From Labyrinthula sp. Ha (lineage: Eukaryota > Sar > Bigyra > Labyrinthulida > Labyrinthulaceae): a stretch of DNA of 64,000 nucleotides. The notes under the pieces are model-generated. The model did no database searches. It was not told where the DNA came from and was given only the letters and a program-made list of their open reading frames with translations. Positions 1 to 13,031 of the stretch are shown piece by piece (positions within the stretch are counted from its first letter, which is position 1; the number at the start of each line of letters is the position of its first letter). Position numbers and translations under genes: made by a program. Where the stretch lies: NCBI GenBank assembly GCA_015227615.1, contig JAALGZ010000012.1:1116001-1180000 (forward strand), given 5' to 3'.

Positions 1-677
1 CAAACAAGAACACTCAACATTTCTCAACTATATTTTGTGGAAATGTACTCCTGACTTTGATACTCCTTTACTGCTTGCTTGAATGTTCGAGGAAAATGAT
101 TGCGTACTACAGGACTGAAAATGATTATCTGAGAAATAACACATATATTATGGCTCTTCTTGCACGGACTAAATTGGAAAAGGCTTCCTTCAGTAACTAT
201 GAGGAGATTCTCTGGGTCATGGAAAACATATAAATGAAGGATCAGAACAGCAACCTTCGGAGCTGCGCACCTTAAAACCTAAGAGTTACTGTATTATATG
301 TGGCACTAACCTCTCGTCAATGGTTTCCAGAAATCACTACTCAACTAATGAGGTTTCAATGGCAGGAGGCGAAAACTTAGTTCCTGTGCTGTTTGAGTTA
401 CCTCTTAGCATAAACTATGAAAAGAGCACCTTAAGGTGTATTTCTGTAAGAATCATGTTATGAACAAATAAGCTTACATAATAAGCATTTACAACATACT
501 AAATATTTTCACTTTTTATGGACTCTAATATTTTTTTATCATCAGATTTTCTGAAATACTTAAATGTTTCCTATATTCAAAACAACAAAACGTTACATGT
601 TCTCTTTTTGTACTACATACGATCAAAATCGAAATTAACAGGTCGACATATCACAGTCATCTATATAAACAAATAAA
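1..677. other. Left flank, no gene seen
   Basis: AT-rich sequence without a long reading frame, RNA gene or recognisable repeat. It probably holds the 3' flank of the zinc-finger gene that ends at 678. Confidence 0.5.
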
Positions 678-2024
678 TCACGCAGCTTGCATACTCATTT
701 TCATGTGTCTTTTCATTCTCTCTATCTTTTTTAGTTTCCTGATGTGACTAAGCTCATGCCTTCTCAACTCACTAAAACAAGCAAAACTTTTAGTACATCC
801 TTCATGCTTACAAGGATGAGGTCTTTCTTCGGAATGAATTCTTAAGATGTGTAACCTCATATCGCTTTGGCGCACGAATTTTTTTGAGCAACCCTCTGAC
901 GGACATTCCCAACGCTTATCAATTTCATGGTGGTTCCTAGTGTGCAGTCTAAGCCCTTCTCCGGTACTGTAGGTTTTATCACATCCAGCAACCTTGCATA
1001 CGAAGGAGTTCGGCTTACGTGTGTGGATCTTCAAATGTGACTTCAAGCAAGATTTGGTAAAAAATGCTTTACTGCACTTAGGATAGTCACAAACAAAATT
1101 TCGCTTTTTTGTTTTCTCCACTACATGTTTGTGCTCATGCTCTCTTAAACTCCACTCCCATGAAAATACTCTCTGGCAACCAGGATGGCTACAGTGATAA
1201 AACTTCTTATCACAATTCCTGTCATCAGCCTCTTTGTAACCACTTGCACTAACTAGATTCAAGAATTTTTGTGATATTTCTTTTCTTGATTCATGCTTTG
1301 TCTCCGTTCCTTGCCCCATCTTAAGCTCCTCCTGCGCCGCCTCATATTGGGTACCATAACCACCCCAGAGAAACTGGTTATTCGATCCGCAGCCAGCAAC
1401 CTCATAGGTAGACGTTGTGTTTGTGCTAGTTGTACTCAGACTTCTTGTAGAGGATCCATTTCTTGGAGGAGCGGCAACGTTGTAAGCTTGTGGGTAACCG
1501 GGAAAATCAGCGTTGGGGTCATGAAAGCCCAAATTTGCCTGAAAGGCAGAAGAGTGAATATGTGGGTTAGCAACTGTCTGGTTAGATTGAATTGGTTGAA
1601 AGTGAAGTCCATTGACGCCAGCGGGGTTGAGCCTAGGGAAATATGACAAATTAGGAGCTGCAAAAACACCCTCTCGGGTTTCGCTCCGCCCTGTTCGATC
1701 TACACCGAAATTAGCGAAACCGTTCGGCCGAGTGTTCCTTGTTAAGATCATAGGCTTTGGGTGTAATAGATCCGCAATAACTCGAATATCTTCAACAGAT
1801 TCTCTGTGAGGCCTCAGCCTAGTGTAGTCAAGGCTGTTCCTTCTTGCTGCTCGAACTTTTTGTGTCTGGAACTGAGTCATGTCTGTTGGTTGATGAACAC
1901 CGATACCATGTGCGCTATACCCTTCTTCAGGAAGAAACTCAGTGTCGTCACCCCATTGAGATGATTTATTCTCTTTCTTTGTCTGTATGTAACTGTTTTG
2001 AGATTGTGGACTGGACGGAGACAT
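678..2024 (-). CDS. C2H2 zinc-finger protein, five TFIIIA-type fingers
   Basis: A 448-residue single-exon protein, probably a nuclear DNA-binding (possibly also RNA-binding) transcription factor. The first 270 or so residues are low-complexity and rich in Ser, Asn and Gln. The C-terminal third holds five consecutive fingers, all C-x4-C-x12-H-x3/4-H, beginning CSHPGC, CDYPKC, CKVAGC, CPSEGC and CKHEGC. The C-x4-C spacing in every finger is that of TFIIIA-like proteins, but TFIIIA itself usually has nine fingers, so I do not assign it as TFIIIA. A basic tail (HIRKLKKIERMKRHMKM) may act as a nuclear localisation signal. The start is the first ATG of the frame; the stop is TGA. It stands alone, with no close neighbour. 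Target and pathway are unknown. Confidence 0.85.
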   Translation of the reverse strand: MSPSSPQSQNSYIQTKKENKSSQWGDDTEFLPEEGYSAHGIGVHQPTDMTQFQTQKVRAARRNSLDYTRLRPHRESVEDIRVIADLLHPKPMILTRNTRPNGFANFGVDRTGRSETREGVFAAPNLSYFPRLNPAGVNGLHFQPIQSNQTVANPHIHSSAFQANLGFHDPNADFPGYPQAYNVAAPPRNGSSTRSLSTTSTNTTSTYEVAGCGSNNQFLWGGYGTQYEAAQEELKMGQGTETKHESRKEISQKFLNLVSASGYKEADDRNCDKKFYHCSHPGCQRVFSWEWSLREHEHKHVVEKTKKRNFVCDYPKCSKAFFTKSCLKSHLKIHTRKPNSFVCKVAGCDKTYSTGEGLRLHTRNHHEIDKRWECPSEGCSKKFVRQSDMRLHILRIHSEERPHPCKHEGCTKSFACFSELRRHELSHIRKLKKIERMKRHMKMSMQAA

Positions 2025-5000
2025 TGATAAAATAGATTTTATATCTTGATTTTACTTTGTTGTTTATTTTCCAACTATGAATTTACTTAACCGAAACAGT
2101 TCCTACCTTCAACCACGGGGCGAAATTGGATCGCCTCTATTTGAACCAAACAAATCTCGGTACTGGAACAAGTCAAATATTGTATTACTGTGCAAACATC
2201 ACGGCAGAACGTTTCCATGGAACAGCTAGGATAGCTATCAGACCAATACTTCCGTCCAACGAAAACAGATAAAATATATCCTTCTCTCTCTTCTCTTCTT
2301 CAACTTGTCTTTATATATAAATGAACTACCAGGAAGAATCTGATATAAGTCACAATATAACACTAATCTGTGAGATTCATATTTTGATAAAGATACTAGA
2401 ATTACTCAAAGTCGATAAAAGTATTGTTTACAAAATATAACGTTAAGTTGATACTGCTGTGTTTATGCAAGTACACATTTCGACTTCTCCCTTACACAAA
2501 ACTCGGCCAAGGACACAAACGAGAAGCGACCAATCGAATATCGTCATAGGGTTCCGTCAGATTGATGGAACTCTTACGATGTCCACACGAATAAAATTTA
2601 CAACTTGAATAATTTACTATACGTTTAATGCATTTCATGACAGGAAGCATGACATAATTTAGAACAACCAATTGCCCGGGTACCTTTTATCAAATACGAA
2701 TACGAAATCTTAAACAAGAAAATAATATATATATATTCATGAAGAAAGCAAAATATTAGCAAGCAAAACAGTAGACGTCGTTTTGCTAATGTGCTGGTTA
2801 GCCCTCTGAGTAGTGGGATAGACTGAGGAAGCTGCCTCATTGAGGAAGTGAGAACCCTCAAACTCATTTGAAGAAAATTTTGTAGTTTTAGGGAGCCTTA
2901 AAACTCAGTCATGTAATTCAAAGTCCTCAAGGAGTTCTTCAAGAAAAGTTTAGTCCAGACTCGGTGAGTAACTCAGAAAAGTCCAAATGGGTCCACAAGA
3001 AGGACTAACGCTGCATCAATACTCTTGAGGTTTCCTTTATTAGAGCAGGACGGTTCTTGTCTTCTTTCAAAGGCGAAGAAAGTAGCGTTAATATCCTTTC
3101 TAAAAGCACTGAAAAAGAACAAAGAGTAAGTGCTTCTGTCTGTAGCTCTTCTCACGAGCTCAGTGTCCTTGAAGGGTTCAACGAAAACCATGCACACCAG
3201 AGTAAGGAAAGCAAGTTCAACATTAAATCCTTGACAGGAACTGTAAGTGCTCAAGAAAAACTTCTAGACCGTGCCAAAAGTTCCTGCAACACCACAGTTT
3301 TTGCCCAGATTAAATGAACCGATAAAAAGAGAAATTTCTCAACATACCTCTCCTGTACCTTGGTATTCTTGTTGATTGCGGAGAAACTTGTGCGTGTCAA
3401 ATACTGCACCTTGAAAGTTCCTCAGCAGAGTTGGAAGAAGCTGTCACTCGAGTGCTGGGTAGAGCAACACTTTGTGTCAGCGTCTGAGCTTGTACTAGGC
3501 TGCTTAAGTCATTTGCATGGAAGCTGCAATGCGTCCTCTTAGCCGCAAGTTCAGAGTCAAAAGCTCTGCTACTAATGAATGACCTCTTGCCAATGGGGCA
3601 GGAATATTGATTGAAAAAAGTGAACACCACTCTAGAGGAAGTAGCTTAAAGAAAAAGAATGAGGTAGGAAAACATCCTAGGTAAAACACGTTGTCAAAGC
3701 TTGGACTCAAAAGACTTCAGTTTTAATGGAGTACTTGCTTCCACGAAAGACATTTTTTGAGCCACTTTCACTACATCAGTAAGAGAAGGAAATGATGCTC
3801 AGAAAGAAAAGATATTAAAATAAAAATGAGAAGTAGCATCAGGTGTCTCTGAAGAAGAGCAACTGTTAATTTTATGCGAGTTATCAGAAAGACAGGAATA
3901 ACCTAATGTCATACGCAACTTATCAGGACCTCTCTCTTATTTGAATAGAAGGCAAGAAAGCACCCTACATGTACTTCAGTCACACAGGAAAGAGAGCCTT
4001 CCTACAATTTTCGACCATAAAAAAATTCTTATGATAACTTTTCGTGCTCTTATATTCACTGAACTGATTGATAAATAGGTTTTACACTTTAAAGTCTCTT
4101 CGAGAGATGGTAAGGTGCAACATGCGAGGATGAAACTAATAAAACCAGGTTGCTCGACTGTTGCAAGGTAGCAAAGTAAGTTTGTACTCGCCAAATAACT
4201 GGGAGACACTTTTTTTTCGCTACAGCCAATTTCTTGTAAATACTTGTAAACCCCTTGTCACTTAATGCTTTGGTAAGTTCTCTTTGTGCCTTTGCAACAG
4301 CACCAGGCATACTTACTTAAGAAGAGCAGCAACACTTTTTTAATTACTATGTTGACTCTAGTAATCAATATCAAGTTTGGCATTTTGACGTTTGTCGAAA
4401 TTCATCCTTTTTCTTGATTGTCAAAAATTATCATTAATAAGTTTGGCCATTTGATCCAAATAGTCCGAAATCCTACAGTACATTCTTGAAATGTACGAAA
4501 ACGAACTAGAAAAGAGCATTACATACCTACAAAACCCATGAGCAATAACAGCTAAGCGAAACGACCCAATGTATTAATGATATTCAGTAATTTTCAATGA
4601 CAGATGATAACAGCTAAGGAATATGAAATCAATCAATATGAGAAATATAGAACAAAAAACTATTACGAAATTAACAGTAAATCCACATTCATCCCTAAGA
4701 ATGAAAAGTGTAGATAAACCAAAATGGAGCTCTTTGAATAACACCTTTTAACTACAACCTAGGTCATAGAGATCGAGTAATAAAACTACTATCTGAGAAA
4801 GGTGACAGGTTTGTGTTAAGAAAGTCGACTTGATGAAAGTTGCTCTAGGTTATAGGAGCTTGATTAATCTTTGCTCCATCCTCAAAATGCATGATATGTA
4901 ATCCAGTTAATGGCAAGAGCACAGCCAAGAAGGATAGAAATATATCTTTGCCTTCGGGGATACCATGAATAGAGTAAACCGTTCCTTTGTAAGTAAAAGA

Positions 5001-8000
5001 AACTGGATTTCCTTGCGCGTGTGCAAGATCTGGATGAATTAATAATGGCATTACCACACAAAATCCTTTTCTTCGAGAGTACCAAATCTCAAGCAAATCA
5101 AAACGGAGCGACTGAAGCAAAATGGACTCCTACTTAATCTGTTCAAATTACCGATTTATCAAAAGAACAATAACAAAATCACAGCAAAGTACGCATTGAC
5201 ACTAGATTACATCTGTTACAGCGAATTATTCAATTACTCCGACAATTTTTGGACTCATATATTCTCTATCTTATGCGGGCTGCTGTTTCAGTGCTTTATG
5301 TGTATGAAGCGATTTGAACTATGATATCTGTGTTAATAGTCCAAATCAATTGACTTGAAAGCTTAAAATCCTTTGAATCTTAAAAGGGAAATGAAAGAGA
5401 AAAGATCAGTTGAGCATTATCAAAAGGTCGAAAAGGGGTTTCGTGAGTGCTTCCAGGAAAGTTTCAACCTTTGTTCGCGTCAGAGACGAGTTAAGAAGTA
5501 CCGGGTTGTCATTGATAATTGAGATTACTGGGTCATCCCGCAATGATTTAAATAACCCAAAGATCTTTTCTCGCAGATGCTGGTATTGACTGACCTTTTA
5601 AGCAACTTTAATGAAGAGCTCTTACAGGGTTCTGTACGTTGCTTTGCTCCTTCTTGGAATACGAGTAAGTTGGCGTCTTCGTAGATTAACCGATTCATGA
5701 CTCGAATTAGTGACAGCTAGTTCGAAGAACAATTGGTCTAAAAGAATGAAACCAAGTCTTTATCTTTTCATATTATTTCATTAGACTGTTTTTATTTTCC
5801 GTCATGGTAGTACAAACTTTTCATTAACCGCCTTTAAGCCTTTGGTTGCAAAATTCTTGACCATGTGATTGCACTAGAGTTTGGGCAAAAGATGATAAGA
5901 GCGGTCGCAACTCAGTGTATATGTAGCTTATAGTCGAACCAAAACAGTTAAATCTCTTCCTAGTTGGTCCTTTACTTTTCAAATTGTATATTTCGTATAC
6001 TGGGTCATCTTCTACTGTTGCCCTTCTATTGTCTGCTTTTAGAGATATTTGCGAACAGATGGGAATACTTTCAAGTTTCTTTCATGTGTTTGCTCAAGAT
6101 TTCGGGGCTCTTTTTCTGTCTCCATAAGATCAATTTCATGTTCAAGAAGTTGTGAAAGTTCCAGTCTCTTAAAATTCAATTTCTGGGCTCGTTTAAATGG
6201 CTCCATAGATGACATCTATCTTTTGCGAACCTATATGTCCAACAGAGAATAATTTTCCTGCCAGAGCAGATATGAGTTTAGCTCTTTCTCTGTTAAAAAT
6301 CTCGATTAAGTTTCCTGGGTTTTACTTGGTAAAGTTTTTTTTTGGAACTCTTCAAGGAAAACTACCATAGGACTAGCTGAATTAAACTCAATGGTTAGTA
6401 TTTTGGAAATTTCGATACAGAGACTGTTGATTTTCCATCATGAAATGGGTCTTAACAGTATTTAGAAAACCACTAACCACAGTACTTAAATTGTTCCAGG
6501 TAAAAGACCTCTTGAGCTATGTAAAACAATAATTCTGATTTTTATACAATTATCTAAAGGAAATTTATCAAAAGAATCTCACATCAATTTAATTTTGTAG
6601 AGGTGAATAAATGAAAATGGTAGTCTCAACCTTACGGGCATTGATCTCAACTTGTCTTTTTAATGTTTTGTTCAGGACTAAACCAGTATTCAACATCTGT
6701 GACAGGACTAAACCCAAATTTTTAATTCCAAATTAGCTGAGACCAGATTACAACTAAAATATCTGTATCCTTTTCATTAATTTATATTGAAGCTAAAATA
6801 CCGAGATAGCTACTATAGATGACTTCACACGTTCTTATCATATGGAAATACATTTCCACCACGCGGAACTAATTGTCTAAATTTTGACGAAAATTTTGCC
6901 ACTTCATTAACTTCAAATTTTCCCAATTTGGAGAGGTAGAATTATCAACTAGGTGGACATAGAAGTGTAATGTCAGTTCATGTAAAACTGAGCATTATAT
7001 TCAAATTTAGCCTCCAAGAATAACAAGAATGGTTGTTCAAACTGAAGCATGAAGCTTATAAGCGTAGGGACGGTGATTTTTTCTATAATCTCACAAAATT
7101 TACAGAATATAACACCGGGTGGTCTGAAGAAAGGTTGCTCTTTGCTTCCAGATTCTCAAAAACTCACATGATCTCTATTTTACTGATATTATTAGTTTCG
7201 AATTAAATTGCGATGTGTTTAAATAAAATAGAGCTAGAAATTTATTTGTCGTAATTTATATATTATCCTAAATTCCCGAAGAGTTATTCTTTATTTACGT
7301 TGATTCTTGTGCCCAGAATAGTAAGATTTTTTTTTATTTCTTGAAACTGGTGATTTTGGAATTAGGAAAATGGTAATAATTTTTGGGCAAATCTTTAACA
7401 TTAAGTGCTTTGTGTTAGAAATTTGTACCCCTTGTTGTGGAAATTAATTAGGAAAGCTACACAACCTCGGTAGATTAATTTTAACGGGAGACACAAGATT
7501 GATATTCACTTCACATTTTGCTTCGCACCTTGACTTATAATAATGTATACTGCCTTTTGAGGCAATAGCATTGACACTTCGTTTTCCATATATATATATT
7601 GCAGTCTATACTTGTACGTCTAAATAAAGGGATTTTTTTCAGAATTTCCGATGCAAAAAATATTTTAGGGATTTTTTTAGATTATTTGGATTGTTCTTTA
7701 AATAGGACCACCAGGTCCAAGGACCATATTGTCCACTGCTTCCCAACAAATCCTTTTGAGAATTGCACATATTTAAATAAATATTCTGCATACATAAGTA
7801 CTTGTTAAGAGATCAATGCAATGAAGAGCTTAATTTTGGAGTGTAGCAATAACAAGGGTTCTTAAGTATGAGAATTTTAAGTTGCGTCATCTAAGCTTAC
7901 TCTCAACGAGCCTCTCAGGTCCTTCCATTCCTAAATTATAATAAAAAATCTTCAAGCATACTAAGAATCCCTATAAACTGATAAAGCTCTGCTTGAATAC

Positions 8001-9168
8001 TTTCAACTTGCCAGATGGAACATTTTTATTTAGCAGTTCTTGTAAGATAGATAGATAGAGAGAGAGAGGTGTTTCACCCTACTTTAAAGGTACATACCTT
8101 AATATGATGTTCCTGTTTACTCAGCAGAGGAATAAATATGGAATTCAAAAATGGTAATTGTCGTTAATTTTCAAGAAAAAAATCGGGGATAGTTTTGGGC
8201 CTTGTGTGGGATATGGAACTACCACCAGCAGAAAAAAGAAACATTCCTGGGAACTGAGTTTCAATCTCGGCCTCTAATACCTAATTTTTACTTACAAGTA
8301 AGGATACCGGCTAATGTTATTTAGATTTGTTGTTTGCAAGCGAGGGAATTCAAGGAGTGTTGAGTAACGATTAAAGACAGGAAATTCTGCAGTGTAATTC
8401 TTCGAAGCTTTAGCAAGTTTTTCTACTTATATTGGGCATGTTACTTGCTTTATCAGAAGGTGAAATTCTTACAGTAAAATAGTTACAGTGTATACTGTTT
8501 GCCCATATGAGCTCAAACAACAACTTAGTTTCCAATCCCCATCTTTGCAATAGATGCCCAGCGCATGATATCTTCCCAATTTCTTCCATGTAGATTTTTG
8601 CATCTTTAAGATATTCTAATGTTACTAAATATAATAAATAGCTTTTCAAGATTTCCAGGCCCTGCAAAACCACCAAGCCGTGTTTTGATAAGTTTCTATT
8701 TGTATTATTTCAGTGTCCTAAATTCTCAAAAAATCCTGAGCAGTACAAACTCTGAAAATTACACTTTGCAATTTGAATTTTTTTGAACAAGTGCTATATC
8801 TGCTCAAGAATTTACTCATGTCTTTCAAACAATCCAATTTCTTACAAGCTCATGTAAATGAACGAAACTTTCAAGAAATTGATTTGTAATACTTTGATGA
8901 AAAATATTTCGGTAGATTCGATATTGTGTCACTCACTAAAACACGAACCCATGGGTGTAACCCAGAATAAAAGAAAAATACCTAGATTTCGTTGGATACA
9001 GCAGCGATAATAAGAAACAGGCTTAAAATCTTAAGTTCGGAAACCAAGGTCTTTGATTGAAGCAGGTAGGAAAAGTTAACCTTTAAATATCTTCCAAGCG
9101 TTGTATCGTGCAAAAAACTTGAATTCTCGGAGAGTTCAGTAGTTCAAGAGATAGCATTCAACATGAAT
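2025..9168. other. 7.1-kb gene-free region
   Basis: AT-rich sequence with only short, unsupported reading frames. I see no protein motif, tRNA or clear long repeat. Minor features are a GATA/GA microsatellite near 8047-8070 and a stretch at about 2815-2990 rich in TGAGGAA/CTCAAA-like words, loosely like 53450-53740. Confidence 0.5.
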
Positions 9169-9656
9169 TACTGGATTTGATTGATTGGCAATATGAATAA
9201 ATCTGTTTCCTATATTTGTCTTATTGGTTAATTCTGATATTTTGTAAACCATTTTGATTGATTAATGATAGTCAATTGATTATTAATAATATATTGCACC
9301 ACACGACGTTGGGTCAAACTATTAAAAGAAAATTTTTCATTTCTACACCATACGTCAACGTTCAAAGAATACGTCAGATGTCCCAAATATCTTTAAATCT
9401 CGAAATATTCCAGGATTATATGGGTTTTCCTTATGGGTTTCAATAAATTGCAACGATGAAATGAAAATTTATGGCCGTCAGGCATAACACCTTGTGGCCC
9501 ATTTAATTGTTTATAATCTATTGATAATCAGAATTTAATCAAATGCATTTGATAAAAATCGAAACCCAAATTCTTGTATTGATAATTAGAATCAGAGCAG
9601 TTATCAAACAATTATTGATAATACTTATTAAATTCGATGCTAACTCAACAGTGATA
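9169..9656 (-). mobile_element. hAT-like MITE, second copy (diverged)
   Basis: A diverged, inverse-orientation copy of the element at 41442-41923. Read on the minus strand, 9475-9600 matches the element's left half, including TTATCAAATG, ATTCTGATTATCAAT and TAAATGG in the same order. 9172-9330 matches its right half, including GATTTGATT and TCAATTGATTATTAATAAT. The estimated length (488 bp) is close to the 482 bp of the other copy. The ends are placed by alignment by eye; I could not identify a convincing target duplication here. Non-coding. Confidence 0.6.
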
Positions 9657-10339
9657 GATGCATATGCACTATGGTTAAGTAATTAAGCTAAAATACTATA
9701 GCCCGCTTTAGCACATATGATGATTAATTAGATTAATAAGTCAGAACTAGAAAGGATATGTTCAGACCACATTTAGCCTTTACTTTAGAATTACATAAGA
9801 ACTAGCTATACCTTAGATAGTTCTTTTGCATTATTCTTTGACACGTTTAGAATATCTCAGAACACTGAGGACAATATAAAGCTCTTTCTTTTCATTTTAC
9901 CTTAAGATTTTATCCGTTCATTGTCCAAGAGCTTAATTGGAAAGGCTCGGTTGGTCAAAATTTGTAAGAGTACATTACTTTCATAGCTATCTGGCTCAAA
10001 AAAATTAAGAGTAACGTTATCTTCGTTTTTCTTACTCCCCCGGCTTCCTTAGAAGAAACTAGACAATCTCTATATATGTTAGGGCTCTAAACAAACCGTT
10101 TGTTGTACGAAATTAAGACCAAAAACAAGTTGTGAAGCTACTGTGTATGAATGTGTTCAAAGAAGACATAACGGACATGGCAGGTAGTTGCAGCCAAATA
10201 AAATTACAAGTAATAGATTTCTCCATTTTCACCAAGCGTATAGTTCTCACATCTTTCAAAGTAAACAGAAAAAAAAGCAAATACATCTGAAATCACGAAC
10301 TAAAGAGCCACATGGGAATACAAATTAGCATCAATCTGA
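9657..10339. other. Spacer, nothing recognised
   Basis: AT-rich sequence between the MITE copy and the LINE fragment; no gene or repeat is supported. Confidence 0.4.
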
Positions 10340-11650
10340 CATCCCACAACATCAAGCCTACAGAGAACACAGAAAAATACGAATCGACCTATTCAAAAAC
10401 GCACAGTGAACAATTTGAAAATATACTACAACGACAACTGCAAAATACTGAACTTGAAACCAAATAAATGGGCTTCATTCAACTAACATTAGCAACAAAG
10501 AAATCCGTAGAAGAATTCATCCCGTCAAAGAAATGTATAGGATTGAATCGAAAGAGCTCTCCAGACACTATCAAAGTCATCAAGTTAAAAAAGCAAATAT
10601 ATATATAGCTTAACTTAAAAACCAAGGATGTGCAGAGAAGTCGGGAAATATCAAACCGCCGTAAGAAACGTTTACCTGAATGAGATTTGCATAGCAGTAA
10701 AACCTAACTTTAACACCAAAAACTCCCATCAAGCCTATAGATTAATGAGAAAGTTAAAGAAAAACAGAAGTCGCTTCGAAAGAAACACCAATGACAAAAA
10801 ATGTAATACCATACCATTGGAAAAGAGACTGGAAATATTACTAGAATACACCCAAGAGTCTCAAAATACCCAACTCAGCAACCAGAGAATACCATCGCAG
10901 AAGAAATATAATATTAACACATGTAACTCAATTTAAATTCTATAACCGGCTCCACAGTTTCATGCAACGTTCCAAGTAAGGAAAAAATCACCAACATCCT
11001 AAGATCAATCAAGAACAACAAAGCCAGTGGAGATGATGGTGTAGTAAACGAAATTCTCAAATATTCTAAAGAAAAGCACCAGGTAGCTGGAAAGAGAAAA
11101 GTAAACCAGATTAGCAGCAAGAGAAAAAAATTTAAACCTTAATATGCAGCGCAAAGTCACTTGAAGTAGACAACAACTGCCTTCTGGAGCTTGGACCAAA
11201 ATATAAACAAACCTGGAACCTTCTGCATCGCCTGGAACATAAGGTTTTAGTCAAATTCTATTAAAACCTGTACAATAACCCATCAGTGGACATAGGTAGA
11301 CAACCTAAACATAAACATGTAACATGAACCTACCCAACTGGGTCATAATCGCCCTCCTGAAACTCGGATATGGATGTGAATGAGCTTGAAGCATGCCACG
11401 CCACCTGAAATATAAACCTTGGTCGAATACCGCTGAGAAATATCTAATAAAGCATAGATAAGCATCTGGATCTATATCATACTGCATCTGGATCGCTGGA
11501 TCGTTTTGGCCGGACTCTAATCAACATTCTCGGCCGTGATTGTTGTTTTCTTTTACTTTTGGATTTTATTTTTGGATATCACAAATCTTAGGAAATCATG
11601 CACAAGAATCAAGACGTTATTGCAACAAGAGGGCTCCTGCAGTTCGAAAA
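10340..11650 (+). mobile_element. Degraded LINE fragment related to the 22.6-26.6 kb LINE
   Basis: Several broken frames resemble the linker and reverse-transcriptase start of the long LINE. A frame near 10480-10600 reads SVEEFIPSKK, like the linker of the long copy. 10628-10936 gives an SHQAYRLMRKLKK segment matching its THEAFKQTERIVGKK. At about 11005-11070 the frame reads IKNNKASGDDGVVNEILK, the RT finger motif, against LKNYKVPGPDGITNEVLK in the long copy. Further 3', 11579-11598 (TCACAAATCTTAGGAAATCA) is 18/20 identical to 26183-26202 in the 3' region of the long LINE. The central and C-terminal RT motifs are missing, so this is a decayed, internally deleted copy. Boundaries are approximate. 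Confidence 0.7.
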
Positions 11651-13031
11651 CACCAATTAATGGAAATAAAGTAATATCAAACATAGTTTTACCGTAGAGA
11701 GTATGAGCAGAACAGCAGACTCGTCCAGGGTTAGGTCCTCGGATTTAATTGACACTGCCACGGAATTCCCTTCACAACTAACTATTTGTTGGCCGTTCAT
11801 TTTTTCCTTTAGTTTATTAATACGTTGGCTACTGCTGAGAACTAAACTATAGCACCCATAAGCTTAAGCTGTTGTTTCTAGGAAAGGACCTGAGTTTATT
11901 TCAGAACTATTTTTATACTAAGCATAAGATATTCATTTATAATTATTTTGTGGTGGGATGAGTAACCAAGGTAGTGATATTCTACTTGAACTTGCTTTTA
12001 CTAAGAAGGGGTTTCAGCTGACTCCCAACATGCTAGGTTACTCAATCTATACCACAGAAATCTGTGTAGCAGCAGTAACAGATGCCTTCATTATAGAAGA
12101 AAGGTTAAATATAAGGTTCCTTTTTTTATATTTTATTCTTTTGACTTTAATTTTCTCAAATTTCCAACAGTTGTTTTGCTATGAGTTTCTATGGCTGTAG
12201 GTCTTACCTGTATACTGAGTCCACTGCGCAGTGAAGTTTTTTTGGTGACCTGTGCTTTTCCACTCACTCTCACAAGATTTACAATTTCGACATAAAACAT
12301 ATGTTTCTTTTTATTTTACTAGGGTTTTCTTCTTCTTCTTAAGGAACAACCATGACGATATGAATAAAACGTTGCTAGCTATTAATACGAGTTATTTCAC
12401 TTCTGTAAGCAAGTAGTCAATTTTATCACAAACTTAATAGTGACAAATAAGCGAGCAAAGCTAATTTAAGCACCAACTTCTATGGTTATCAAATAATTAT
12501 TATGCTTATAATTTCTCAATTATTTGCTTTGTATATAATTGTGTTATATAATTTAGTTCTCAACGACCAAAAAAATTCAATACTTCTTTTGGTTTTATAG
12601 TTGCCCAAAATATTGAACTCTCCATATCTGCTCTTGGAGTGGAGAAGTAAACTGAACACCGAACATATGGCGGATTCATTGGCCAATCATTAATCAAAAT
12701 ACCAATACATTCCCGGATTAAAGTTTTTATAATCAATTGATATAGTTAGCTTGTCAAATGTTTCCTACCGTTTGTTCCGGAATATAGGCTACAGCACCAA
12801 ACTCAAGAACTGAGTTTAATACGGACCAATCATTCTTCCATAATAGCCAATCATATCAACATATCTAAGCAGAAGATATTCGATCTACATTGTCCTTGCG
12901 TAGGGGCTCTCGAGGAAAACAAAGAAAAAAAAACAACATAATTAACATAACTTCGCCCACCACACACAACGTACCCCATCTAAAAGACACTTGAAATATC
13001 AACCTAAAACAGTGTGTGATAAATAGAAACG
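11651..13031. other. Upstream region of the kinase gene, no gene seen
   Basis: AT-rich. The 80-codon open stretch at 11958-12200 has no recognisable motif. 12480-12760 contains GGTTATCAAATAATTATT-like words reminiscent of the MITE family but too weak to call. Confidence 0.4.

Noticed and set aside
678-2024. Zinc-finger protein as TFIIIA
   Set aside because: Finger spacing is TFIIIA-like, but there are only five fingers and they follow a long low-complexity N-terminus; TFIIIA usually has nine.
3057-3317. 86-codon plus-strand frame
   Set aside because: Ser/Lys-rich without a motif; overlaps equal-length frames on the other strand; no support.
4089-4310. 73-codon minus-strand frame starting MPGAVAKAQRELTKALS
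   Set aside because: The first 40 residues look protein-like, but there is no family match by eye, the second half is not protein-like, and frames this long are common by chance in this sequence.
8246-8270. Stem-loop resembling a tRNA T-arm (CTGAGTTTCAATCTCGG)
   Set aside because: Five-base stem and seven-base loop form, but the loop lacks the invariant TTC-R-A order and no other arms are present.
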